Source of the DNA: CAZUQA01 sp964622375
GTDB taxonomy: Bacteria; Bacillota_I; Bacilli_A; Erysipelotrichales; Erysipelotrichaceae
Length of the DNA stretch: 46,489 nt
Reading direction: 5' to 3'
Assembly (NCBI GenBank): GCA_964622375.1
Contig: CAZUQA010000050.1
Coordinates: 1 to 46,489, forward strand
The stretch's first letter is position 1, and each line of letters starts with the position of its first letter. The notes under the pieces are model-generated. The model had not been told where the DNA came from. It ran no database searches and saw only the letters and a program-made list of their open reading frames with translations. The translations under genes and the position numbers were made by a program. Positions 7,312 to 14,859 of this stretch are shown one piece after another.

Positions 7312-8086
7312 TAACTTTTATCACCTCCTTTAAATCATCACGATTGACCGTGAAATCCAAAAAGCGATTTAGACTGGATTGACAACTGGCACTATGGATA
7401 GTCGCCAACACCAAATGTCCGCTGAGGGCACAGCGAATCGCCATTTTAGCACTTTGTTCGTCCCGAATTTCACCGATGAAAATGACATCGGGGTCATGGC
7501 GTAGAACCTGTTTGATGCCCTGTTCGAAGCTGAAATTCAATTGCTCATTAACTTGGATCTGGACCAAATCGTCAAAATATACCTCAATGGGATCTTCCAC
7601 AGTGTAAACTGCTTTGTTGGTGAATTTATTCAGCAAAGTGTAAGCTGTTGTCGTTTTCCCGCTTCCGGTCGGCCCGGAAATAGCTACGATACCATACTGT
7701 AGTTCCAAAATCGCTTTGAGTTTTATGATTGCCGTTTCATCTTTTGTTAAGTCACTCAATTCTTTAAAATGGTATTGATTTAAAAGGCGCAGGACGATGC
7801 TGAGATTGTCAAAAGATTGCATCATAGCCACTCTTATGGTGAACTTGCGATATTGTTGATAATAGTCAAAAACCCCGGTTTGCGGCCGGGATTTAAAGGA
7901 AATATCCAACTTAGCTAAATACATCAAATAAGTCAATAAGCTTTCCGGCACGGTATCACTCAACTTATAAAGGCCTTTTGGCCCTCTGGCTGTCATGGAA
8001 ATTTTGTCTGCAGTTTTCGTTATATGAATATCACTGAGTTTTTCGGCAAGAGCATATTCCAGAATTTTATCAACAAGACCATCCAT
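7217..8086 (-). CDS. comGA: ComGA traffic ATPase of the competence pilus
   Basis: 289 residues, GspE/PilB family, shorter than the roughly 350 of Bacillus. Walker A GPTGSGKT is at residues 138-145, and the Asp box and Walker B region (DPDVIFIGEIRDEQSAKMA) follow at about 198, then the His box GHLVLATIHS. It powers pseudopilus assembly at the cytoplasmic face. The ATG has no Shine-Dalgarno sequence, and a TATAAT overlaps the comC stop codon five bases upstream, so the operon may have its own promoter here. Confidence 0.94.
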   Translation of the reverse strand: MDGLVDKILEYALAEKLSDIHITKTADKISMTARGPKGLYKLSDTVPESLLTYLMYLAKLDISFKSRPQTGVFDYYQQYRKFTIRVAMMQSFDNLSIVLRLLNQYHFKELSDLTKDETAIIKLKAILELQYGIVAISGPTGSGKTTTAYTLLNKFTNKAVYTVEDPIEVYFDDLVQIQVNEQLNFSFEQGIKQVLRHDPDVIFIGEIRDEQSAKMAIRCALSGHLVLATIHSASCQSSLNRFLDFTVNRDDLKEVIKVIVNQRLYFQEDKQQFTATYSFLEAETISTLL

Positions 8087-8097
8087 GCCAAATTATA

Positions 8098-8802
8098 TTA
8101 AACAAAACTGACAATACCTAAAAGCTTGATGATAATACCGAAAACCAGAAATGGGGCAAAAGCTAAATAGCGCCCTTGATAGTTTTTGTGGTATTTCATT
8201 ATTGCCGCTACAATGCCGGCACCTAGACAGGCTAAAATCATGGCAGAGTAAGTTTTATTCCCTAAAGCCAAACTGATAAATGCCATCAATTTTATGTCCC
8301 CACTACCAAAACAGTCTTTCTGTGCCAAGTTAAAAGCCAACATTAGCCCACTGCTGCTCAAAAGTGCAAGCAGTAATTCCCACCATGAAAAATTACAATA
8401 GGACAGGTTAAACAGCACAGCTAGAGCTAAACAGCCGTTCAATAAAACTTGAGGTAAATGCAAAGTCTGATAATCCACAACTGCCAGCACTAACAAAACG
8501 CTACATAATGTTAGTAGTAAAATGTTATAAACACTAAGCTCCTTGACACTCAAGAAAACTAAAGCACTACTTAATTCCAACAAAAAATAACTGAAACTAA
8601 TCGGCTGCTGACAGTAAGCACATTTCCCCCGACCAAACAAGTAGCTGAAAAGCGGAATTAGGTCTTTAATTCTCAGTTGTTGGCGACAAAAATCGCAGTG
8701 TGATCGACGTAACTTTATTTTTTCCTGCTGGATAAAACAATAAGCGATATAGGTCAGAAAGCTGCCCCAGCAACTTCCCACAAATAATTTGAATATAAAC
8801 AC
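8098..8802 (-). CDS. comC: ComC / PilD-type prepilin peptidase and methylase
   Basis: 234 residues with about seven membrane helices. Two CxxC pairs (CDFC near residue 36 and CAYC near 60) form the N-terminal zinc site. The two aspartyl protease residues are in VVDYQT and FGSGDIKL. It cleaves the prepilin leaders of the ComG proteins and methylates the new N-terminus. The start is GTG, overlapping the TAG of the preceding hydrolase gene (TAGTG). The location directly before comGA fits. Confidence 0.93.
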   Translation of the reverse strand: MFIFKLFVGSCWGSFLTYIAYCFIQQEKIKLRRSHCDFCRQQLRIKDLIPLFSYLFGRGKCAYCQQPISFSYFLLELSSALVFLSVKELSVYNILLLTLCSVLLVLAVVDYQTLHLPQVLLNGCLALAVLFNLSYCNFSWWELLLALLSSSGLMLAFNLAQKDCFGSGDIKLMAFISLALGNKTYSAMILACLGAGIVAAIMKYHKNYQGRYLAFAPFLVFGIIIKLLGIVSFV

Positions 8803-9407
8803 TAAACATAACGAAGCAAATATGGATTGTTCTTTTTCTCTTCCGCCAGACTACTGCTTTCTTCATGGCCGGGATAGATTGTATACTCCCCTTTTATAGC
8901 CGCAAAAGCTTTCAAGGAATCCTGCATTTGTTTGCTGCTGCTGCCTGGCAGGTCCGTTCTACCAATATCTCCATGAAAAATAAAATCACCGCTGAACATG
9001 TTATTTTCCCAAACCAAAACCACCGAACCCGGGGTATGACCCGGGGTCTTAATAATCCCGATTGCGAAATCCCCGATTCTCACCAAACCATCAGGATATA
9101 CTAAAGGCTTTAGTTTAGGAAGTGTCGGCGCAAAAGATTTAGTTCTATCATATAAGAAATCTTCATCCTCCTCACTTATATAGTAAGGGCAGTGAAATAA
9201 ATTTCCTAAATTTTCGACACCGGCGAAATGGTCATAGTGGCCATGGGTAAGTAGGATAGCAAGTACTTTGATATTATTATCACTAACATAGGACTTCAAT
9301 TTTTCATTACTAAAACTTGGGTCAACAATCAATGCTTGCCCGTCATTTACCAAGAGATAAGTATCATTTAACATCCTACCGTCGACGAAGGTTATTACAT
9401 CTTTCAT
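8802..9407 (-). CDS. YqgX-like metallo-beta-lactamase fold hydrolase
   Basis: 201 residues, glyoxalase II-like. The metal motif THGHYDH lies near residue 56, with the downstream ligands in KTPGHTPGS, SGDFIFHGDIGRTD and IYPGHEE. The family includes Bacillus YqgX (linked to bacillithiol or methylglyoxal chemistry), whose gene also lies just upstream of comG; here it directly precedes comC. The substrate cannot be told from sequence. No Shine-Dalgarno sequence precedes the ATG, and a short hairpin with a T-run separates it from rpmG. Confidence 0.88.
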   Translation of the reverse strand: MKDVITFVDGRMLNDTYLLVNDGQALIVDPSFSNEKLKSYVSDNNIKVLAILLTHGHYDHFAGVENLGNLFHCPYYISEEDEDFLYDRTKSFAPTLPKLKPLVYPDGLVRIGDFAIGIIKTPGHTPGSVVLVWENNMFSGDFIFHGDIGRTDLPGSSSKQMQDSLKAFAAIKGEYTIYPGHEESSSLAEEKKNNPYLLRYV

Positions 9408-9410
9408 AAT

Positions 9411-9432
9411 GAAAAAAAGCTATATAGCTTTA
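9411..9432 (-). terminator. Possible terminator after rpmG
   Basis: On the minus strand AAAGCTATATAGCTTT is a perfect inverted repeat followed by more T residues, overlapping the rpmG stop codon. The stem is short and AT-rich, so termination may be partial, with some read-through into the downstream hydrolase gene. Confidence 0.5.
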
Positions 9433-9591
9433 CTTTTTCTCCTTATGTTCCGTCATTTTATTGCAACGTGAACAATACTTCTTAATCGTCATTTTATCAG
9501 GATGTTTCCTTTTATTACGACTACCTAAGTAGTTTTCTTCACCACACTCAGAACATTTGAATTGAATATTCTCTCTACCTTTTCCAGCCAT
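9430..9591 (-). CDS. rpmG: Ribosomal protein L33 (zinc-binding form)
   Basis: A 53-residue protein beginning MAGKGRENIQFKCSECGEEN and ending in a Lys-rich tail. Two zinc-ligand pairs are visible, CSEC at residues 13-16 and CSRC at 40-43, so this is the C+ form of L33, which is usually the form made when zinc is sufficient. AAGGAGG lies nine bases upstream of the ATG. It is transcribed toward the competence block. Confidence 0.95.
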   Translation of the reverse strand: MAGKGRENIQFKCSECGEENYLGSRNKRKHPDKMTIKKYCSRCNKMTEHKEKK

Positions 9592-9616
9592 AAAACAAGC
9601 CTCCTTAACGTTTGTT

Positions 9617-9625
9617 ATTTTATCA
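9617..9625 (-). promoter_or_regulatory. rpmG extended -10 promoter
   Basis: On the minus strand TGA-TAAAAT (hexamer 9617-9622) lies about 25 bases upstream of the rpmG ATG. The -35 region is AT-rich without a clear hexamer. The rest of the 190-base divergent region between rpmG and the P-type ATPase is AT-rich. Confidence 0.5.
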
Positions 9626-9726
9626 CAGAAAAAATATAAATACTATCTAAAGAATTATTCGCCATCACTATTTGTATATTTTTGTGTAATTTTTGTTTAA
9701 AATGAAATCTTGCACAAGCAATATCA

Positions 9727-9735
9727 TGTTATAAT
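9727..9735 (+). promoter_or_regulatory. Extended -10 promoter of the P-type ATPase gene
   Basis: TGT-TATAAT with a perfect -10 hexamer (9730-9735) lies about 48 bases upstream of the ATG. TTGCAC nearby is only 14 bases away, so recognition probably depends on the extended -10. The leader carries TAGGAGA before the ATG. Confidence 0.6.
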
Positions 9736-9782
9736 TATCGGTAGCGCGTTTATGTCACGGAACATAATTTAGGAGATAAAAT

Positions 9783-12407
9783 ATGAATTTTTACAATAAC
9801 GAAACTACGGAAGTCATCCAAACTTTAGATACTTCACTTGAAGGCTTGAGTGTTCAAGAGGCTGATAAACGACTACTAAAGAACGGTCGAAACGAACTGA
9901 TAAAGGCGAAGAAGAAGAGTTTATTAGCTCGCTTTATAGCACAGTTTATCAATCCGATGATAATGATCCTCTTGGTAGCTGCTTTGATTTCCTTAAGTTT
10001 AGCTTATCTGCATGGTGGCGACTTTAGTGAATATATAGAAGCAATAATCATAATGGCTGTTCTTGTCATCAACAGCCTGTTGGGTGTTTTTCAAGAAAGC
10101 AAATCTGAAAAAGCTATTGAAGCATTACAGGAAATGAGTGCTACTACCGCAACCGTACGCCGTAATGGCGGACTTGTTGAAGTTCCGGCAGCCGAATTAG
10201 TCAGCGGTGACATTGTAGTTCTGGAAGCCGGTGATGCGATACCTGCCGATATGCGGCTACTTGAAAGCTTTAGTTTAAGAATTGAAGAAGCTACTTTGAC
10301 CGGAGAATCAGTACCGGTAGAAAAAATTACGACCGCTTTATCCACAACCGGTGAAGGCGAAGATAAAGTTCCTTTAGGTGATCGCAAAAATATGGCTTAC
10401 TTAGGTTCAACTGTTGTTTACGGCCGTGGTTTAGGTGTTGTTTGTGCCACCGGTATGGCAACTGAAATGGGAAAAATTGCCACTATCATCCAGGAAACGC
10501 AAGCCGGCGAAACACCACTACAAAAACGCATGGACCAACTCAGCAAAGTCTTAACTTGGCTAACCATCGCTATCTGTGTTGTCATCTTTGCGGTACGAAT
10601 TTTCTCTAATCACGATTTCAGCGGTAATGCGATATTGGATAGTTTTATGTTGGCAATTTCTTTAGCTGTCGCTGCTATTCCTGAAGGTTTGGCTGCTGTC
10701 ATTACTATTGTCTTATCCATCGGAGTCACCAATATGGCGAAACGCTCTGCCATTATTCGTCGTTTGACCGCGGTGGAAACTCTGGGTTGTGCTCAGATTA
10801 TCTGTTCTGATAAAACCGGCACTTTGACACAAAACAAAATGACAGTTGTCGATTACTATGGCGATAAAGAGCTCTTGGCTTTGTCCATGGCTTTGTGCTG
10901 TGATTCTCAAGTTGCTTTAGATGGAGAAATTGTCGGTGATCCTACAGAAAACGCCCTGATAGCTTTTGCGCAAAATAATGGTTTATTGAAAAATGAAATT
11001 GATAAGAAATACCCACGAATTGGTGAAGCACCTTTTGACAGCAGTCGTAAGATGATGTCAACTCTGCATAAAACCGACAAAACTTATGTTCAATACAGCA
11101 AAGGGGCACCTGATGAAATACTAAAAGCCTGTAGTAAAGCTTTGGTTAACGGTAAAGTTGTTGCCTTAAGTGAAGAAGTTAAAAATACCATTCTGACAAA
11201 AAATCACCAATTCTCAGAAAAGGCCCTACGCGTATTAGCCGGAGCTTATAAAGAATTCGCAGATTTACCTGATAATTATGAGCGCAATATCGTGGAAAAA
11301 GATCTGGTTTTCATCGGCCTACAAGCCATGATTGATCCGATACGACCCGAGGTAAGGGCCGCTGTTGACGCTTGTCGTTCTTCCGGCATCCAAGTTGTGA
11401 TGATCACCGGTGACCATCGTGATACAGCTGCTGCCATCGCTAAAGAATTGGATGTTATTACTGATGACAGCCAAGCGATTACCGGAGCGATGCTTGATGA
11501 AATGAATGATGAAGAATTTGAAAAGGCGGTTGCCAACATCCACGTTTACGCTCGGGTCCAACCGGAACATAAAGTACGGATTGTCAACATGTGGAAAGAA
11601 AAAGGCTATGTGACCGCAATGACCGGTGATGGCGTCAATGATGCTCCGGCAATCAAGTCCGGGGATATCGGTATCGGCATGGGCATTACCGGAACTGATG
11701 TCACTAAAAATGTTGCTGATATGGTTTTGGCTGACGATAATTTTGCGACCATCGTCGCTGCTGTTGAAGAAGGTCGGCGTATCTATGACAATATTCGCCG
11801 AACCATCCAGTTTTTACTCTCTTCCAACTTAAGTGAAGTTGTGACTATTTTTGTTGCCACTATGGCCGGCTTTGTCTTGTTTAAACCGGTGCATCTGCTT
11901 TTTGTCAATTTAGTGACCGATAGTTTACCGGCTATTGCTTTAGGTATGGAACCGGCGCAAAGCGACATCATGAAACGCCCGCCGCGTGGCAAAAATGACG
12001 GAGTTTTCTCCAATGGTCTGGGAGTAGATGTAGTTTACCAGGGACTGTTGATAGCGATTTTAGTATTAGCATCCTATTTCATCATTGATGGTTTACATGA
12101 CAACCATGAGTATGCCATGACTTCTGCACTATTTACCATCAATATGTGTGAAATATTTCACGCTTATAATATGCGGTCTTTTAGAGGCAGCATTTTTTCT
12201 ATCAAAGGCCACAATAAGATACTGTGGTTGGCTATGTTTTTCTCTTTAATATTGAGCTTAATGATTATCTATGTACCGGGTCTCAATACTATCTTCTCTT
12301 TACAACCATTAGCTCTCAATGAAATTCTCATCTCCGGCGGTTTAGCTTTATCAATAATTCCCCTGGTGGAAATCGTCAAATTCATCCAAAGAAAACTTAA
12401 AATCTAG
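9783..12407 (+). CDS. Calcium-transporting type P-ATPase (P-type IIA/IIB)
   Basis: 874 residues. Cation-ATPase N-terminal domain, actuator domain with LTGES, phosphorylation motif SDKTGTLTQN with phospho-acceptor Asp343, hinge TGDGVNDAPAIK, and about ten membrane helices. The helix M4 motif AAIPEGLAAVITIVL is typical of bacterial Ca2+ pumps such as YloB. It is expected to export Ca2+ from the cytoplasm at the cost of ATP, although Mn2+ cannot be excluded. It is a single-gene transcription unit with its own promoter, a good Shine-Dalgarno and an intrinsic terminator. Confidence 0.93.
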   Translation: MNFYNNETTEVIQTLDTSLEGLSVQEADKRLLKNGRNELIKAKKKSLLARFIAQFINPMIMILLVAALISLSLAYLHGGDFSEYIEAIIIMAVLVINSLLGVFQESKSEKAIEALQEMSATTATVRRNGGLVEVPAAELVSGDIVVLEAGDAIPADMRLLESFSLRIEEATLTGESVPVEKITTALSTTGEGEDKVPLGDRKNMAYLGSTVVYGRGLGVVCATGMATEMGKIATIIQETQAGETPLQKRMDQLSKVLTWLTIAICVVIFAVRIFSNHDFSGNAILDSFMLAISLAVAAIPEGLAAVITIVLSIGVTNMAKRSAIIRRLTAVETLGCAQIICSDKTGTLTQNKMTVVDYYGDKELLALSMALCCDSQVALDGEIVGDPTENALIAFAQNNGLLKNEIDKKYPRIGEAPFDSSRKMMSTLHKTDKTYVQYSKGAPDEILKACSKALVNGKVVALSEEVKNTILTKNHQFSEKALRVLAGAYKEFADLPDNYERNIVEKDLVFIGLQAMIDPIRPEVRAAVDACRSSGIQVVMITGDHRDTAAAIAKELDVITDDSQAITGAMLDEMNDEEFEKAVANIHVYARVQPEHKVRIVNMWKEKGYVTAMTGDGVNDAPAIKSGDIGIGMGITGTDVTKNVADMVLADDNFATIVAAVEEGRRIYDNIRRTIQFLLSSNLSEVVTIFVATMAGFVLFKPVHLLFVNLVTDSLPAIALGMEPAQSDIMKRPPRGKNDGVFSNGLGVDVVYQGLLIAILVLASYFIIDGLHDNHEYAMTSALFTINMCEIFHAYNMRSFRGSIFSIKGHNKILWLAMFFSLILSLMIIYVPGLNTIFSLQPLALNEILISGGLALSIIPLVEIVKFIQRKLKI

Positions 12408-12437
12408 AAAGCAGCTAAACACCAGCTGCTTTTATTT
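12408..12437 (+). terminator. Terminator of the P-type ATPase gene
   Basis: AAGCAGCT (12409-12416) pairs with AGCTGCTT (12424-12431) around a seven-base loop, followed by TTTATTT. It begins right after the stop codon. The ispG -10 box begins 14 bases past the hairpin. Confidence 0.85.
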
Positions 12438-12447
12438 AAAAGAATTG

Positions 12448-12456
12448 TGTTATCAT
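12448..12456 (+). promoter_or_regulatory. ispG promoter predicting a leaderless mRNA
   Basis: Extended -10 TGT-TATCAT (hexamer 12451-12456) is followed by exactly six bases and then the ispG ATG at 12463, so canonical spacing puts +1 on the A of the ATG. There is no Shine-Dalgarno sequence and no good -35 hexamer, since the -35 position falls in the T-tract of the preceding terminator. Confidence 0.6.
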
Positions 12457-12462
12457 TTACTT

Positions 12463-13521
12463 ATGAATAGAACAGAAACCCGACCAATAAAAGTCGCTAA
12501 CTTACAAATCGGTGGTCAAAATAAAGTAATCATTCAATCAATGGCCAATACTAAAACCAAAAATATCCCAGCAACCGTCAAACAAATAAACGAGCTCCAA
12601 GCAAAAGGTTGCCAACTAGTCCGACTGGCAATCCTGGACCAAGATGATGCTTTAGCAGTTTCTGCCATCAAAGATCAGGTAGAACTGCCCTTGGTCGCCG
12701 ATATTCACTTCGACTATAAATTGGCTTTACTTGCCATCCAACAGGGTATTGACAAAATCCGTCTCAATCCCGGCAATATCGCTAATAAAGAGCATATTAC
12801 TCAAGTCGTTGCAGCCTGCAAAAAAAGGAAAATACCTTTAAGAATCGGCATCAATGCCGGTTCACTGGAAAAAGAACTCTTACAAAAATATAACAAGCCT
12901 GGCGTTGAAGCGATGATTGAATCCGCCCAAAGACATGTCAAGATTCTCGAGGATTTGGATTTTTTTGATATTTGTCTGTCCTTTAAAGCCAGTGATCCTC
13001 AGCTTTGCATTGCCAGCTATCAAGCCGCCGCTTCCATCTTTCCTTACCCTTTGCACTTAGGCGTTACCGAAGCCGGAGATTTCTTTACCAGTTCGGTGCG
13101 GTCCAGTGCTGCTTTAGGAACCTTGTTAAGCCAAGGAATCGGGGATACTATCCGTATCTCAGTTAGTGGTGACCCCCTTGAAGAAATTAAAATTGCTAAA
13201 GAGTTGTTAAACTGTTTTGGCTTAATGCCGAATTATGCTCAAATCATCGCTTGCCCAACCTGTGGTCGCTTACAATATGATATGCTAAAAATCATTCCGC
13301 CACTTCAGGAGTTTTTGTCAGAAATCAATCGCCCGCTTAAAGTTGCTGTTATGGGTTGTGTGGTCAATGGTCCCGGTGAAGCATCCCAAGCTGATATCGG
13401 AGTAGCCGGTGGAATTAAAGAGGCTCTGCTCTTCAAGCATGGTAGAGTCCTGAGAAAAATCGCTCAAACTGATATTCTAAACGAATTAATAAAAGAAATT
13501 GAAGCAATGCTTCTTCAATAA
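12463..13521 (+). CDS. ispG: 4-hydroxy-3-methylbut-2-enyl diphosphate synthase (IspG)
   Basis: 352 residues. IspG is a [4Fe-4S] enzyme that converts MEcPP to HMBPP in the MEP isoprenoid pathway. Visible marks are the N-terminal VKVANLQIGG-type opening, IRLNPGNI, RIGINAGSL, and the C-terminal cluster cysteines in CPTCGR plus GCVVNGPGEA. The ATG at 12463 is preferred over the TTG six codons upstream because homologues begin at MNRTETR, and the promoter lies over the upstream codons. A bidirectional terminator follows at once. Confidence 0.94.
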   Translation: MNRTETRPIKVANLQIGGQNKVIIQSMANTKTKNIPATVKQINELQAKGCQLVRLAILDQDDALAVSAIKDQVELPLVADIHFDYKLALLAIQQGIDKIRLNPGNIANKEHITQVVAACKKRKIPLRIGINAGSLEKELLQKYNKPGVEAMIESAQRHVKILEDLDFFDICLSFKASDPQLCIASYQAAASIFPYPLHLGVTEAGDFFTSSVRSSAALGTLLSQGIGDTIRISVSGDPLEEIKIAKELLNCFGLMPNYAQIIACPTCGRLQYDMLKIIPPLQEFLSEINRPLKVAVMGCVVNGPGEASQADIGVAGGIKEALLFKHGRVLRKIAQTDILNELIKEIEAMLLQ

Positions 13522-13544
13522 AAAAAGCGGTTACCCGCTTTTTT
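13521..13544. terminator. Bidirectional terminator between ispG and the SIS gene
   Basis: AAAAAAGCGG and CCGCTTTTTT form a ten-pair stem around the loop TTAC. It ends ispG on the plus strand and the convergent SIS-domain gene on the minus strand. Confidence 0.93.
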
Positions 13545-13552
13545 AGCCTATT

Positions 13553-14257
13553 TTATACGTGGAATAATCTGTCGAAATATTTAGCGACGTTTTGTAGATT
13601 GTGTTCTTGACCATAGTCAACATTAGCGCTGACATAAACCGGTGGTGTGAAGCCTTTTCTCACCATAATTTCAATAGCTTCCAGCATCATGGCATTTTCC
13701 AGTACGGCAACCGAAACACTGGAAGTCCCGGAAACTTTGTAAGGCAAGCCTTCCACTTCAATGGAAGCATCGCCTTCCATAACCCCATTGTCAATAACCA
13801 CATCAGCATATTCCCAAAGGTTCTTGCCACCGCTGTGCTTGCTACTAAGCTTCTTGCTGGATTCTAAGCTGGTAAAGACAATGACTTTAGCGCCTTTAGC
13901 TTTACAGTAAATGGCGATTTCAATCGGTAAAGGATTTCTTCCGGAGTTCGATATCAAAACAATTACATCTTCTTTACGGACATCCAGTTGTTGACAAAAC
14001 AAAGCTCCTACGCCTTCTATTTGTTCATACTTGCCTTGAGCCGGTTCCCGAATTTGTTTAGCCGGAATTAAGCCACCGGCCCGTCCGGTAATTTCGATAG
14101 CCGCTGCCATGGAGTGACCGCTACCAAAAGCCTGGAGAATTCCGCCGCTCATGATCGCTTCCGCAATAATCTCAGCTGCTTTTGTTACATTTTCCGCTTG
14201 GCTTTCTTCCACTTTTTTCAGTAAATCTTCAATTACTTCAAAATATCTGTTTCTCAC
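13553..14257 (-). CDS. SIS-domain protein (UPF0309 type)
   Basis: 234 residues with one SIS sugar-isomerase domain: the phosphosugar loops FGSGHSMAAA near residue 44 and LISNSGRNPLPIE near 100, with EGLPYKVSGTSS later. By resemblance it belongs to the UPF0309 group, whose members are thought to bind phosphosugars, but the substrate is unknown and no sugar genes lie nearby. The start is GTG, seven bases after AAAGGAG. A TATAAT at 14302-14307 could be its promoter. Confidence 0.85.
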   Translation of the reverse strand: MRNRYFEVIEDLLKKVEESQAENVTKAAEIIAEAIMSGGILQAFGSGHSMAAAIEITGRAGGLIPAKQIREPAQGKYEQIEGVGALFCQQLDVRKEDVIVLISNSGRNPLPIEIAIYCKAKGAKVIVFTSLESSKKLSSKHSGGKNLWEYADVVIDNGVMEGDASIEVEGLPYKVSGTSSVSVAVLENAMMLEAIEIMVRKGFTPPVYVSANVDYGQEHNLQNVAKYFDRLFHV

Positions 14258-14301
14258 TATTTTTCTCCTTTTTAATGTTAATGATGGCTTTCATCGAATA
14301 A

Positions 14302-14307
14302 ATTATA
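14302..14307 (-). promoter_or_regulatory. -10 box upstream of the SIS gene
   Basis: TATAAT on the minus strand, about 45 bases upstream of the GTG start. No convincing -35 element is visible. The rest of the 219-base gap holds a hairpin (14401-14424) and nothing else that I recognise. Confidence 0.4.
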
Positions 14308-14400
14308 CTTGATTATTCCGACAAATACTGCCAGCTTTGCGAATAATAGCTAATATTATTGTTATTTCTTTCATCGCAAACATCCGCCAGCAACAAACAC

Positions 14401-14424
14401 CAAAAAGCCGACAAACTTTGTCGC
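14401..14424 (-). terminator. Terminator of the small KIDWC-type gene
   Basis: On the minus strand CGACAAAGTTTGTCG is a perfect inverted repeat followed by GCTTTTTG, about 53 bases after the stop codon of the small upstream gene. Confidence 0.6.
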
Positions 14425-14476
14425 AATCTGTTTGCCTTCACTTAATGAAATATTTGGCAAAGTTGAGTCAGTAATG

Positions 14477-14794
14477 TCAGTTTTCTTTCTCTTTTATCCA
14501 AAGATAATCATTTTTTAGTAATGTAATATAAATAAGTCCAATAAAGGGAATCAGAAATTTTCCTCGACCCAAAGCTGAGCCAACTTCAAGTTCTACGACT
14601 GAACCCGTGCTATCAAATTCGAGTTTGTTGCTTCGACACCAGTCTATTTTGGCATAAATGCTATGTTTACCACTATCAACAACAAATTCTCTAGTTTCAT
14701 TATTACCGATATCACCAAGATATACCTCGTCAACATATATTTTGTAGGCCCTGATTTTGTCGACATAATCATTCTCTCTTGTTAGTCTTATCAT
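14477..14794 (-). CDS. Small membrane-associated protein with a PEGA-like domain, unknown function
   Basis: 105 residues. The first 75 have beta-strand character: YKIYVDEVYLGDIGNNETRE, then VDSGKHSIYAKIDWCRSNKL. This strongly recalls PEGA-like surface domains, and the YAKIDWCRSN motif recurs in uncharacterised Bacillota proteins as I recall them. A hydrophobic segment (FLIPFIGLIYITLL) near the C-terminus could be a membrane anchor. The ATG at 14794 is preferred because GGGGAGG lies six bases upstream. Function unknown. It lies downstream of the helicase gene with a short gap. Confidence 0.75.
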   Translation of the reverse strand: MIRLTRENDYVDKIRAYKIYVDEVYLGDIGNNETREFVVDSGKHSIYAKIDWCRSNKLEFDSTGSVVELEVGSALGRGKFLIPFIGLIYITLLKNDYLWIKEKEN

Positions 14795-14859
14795 CGCTAT
14801 CCTCCCCTTTCCTTTTTCCCTCAAATAAATTCTTCATTTTTTTTGGCGGCAAAGCCCCT

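Noticed and set aside
8092..8097. TATAAT before comGA as another leaderless promoter
   Set aside because: The gap to the ATG is five bases, one short of the others, and the box overlaps the comC stop codon; it is too uncertain to list as a site.
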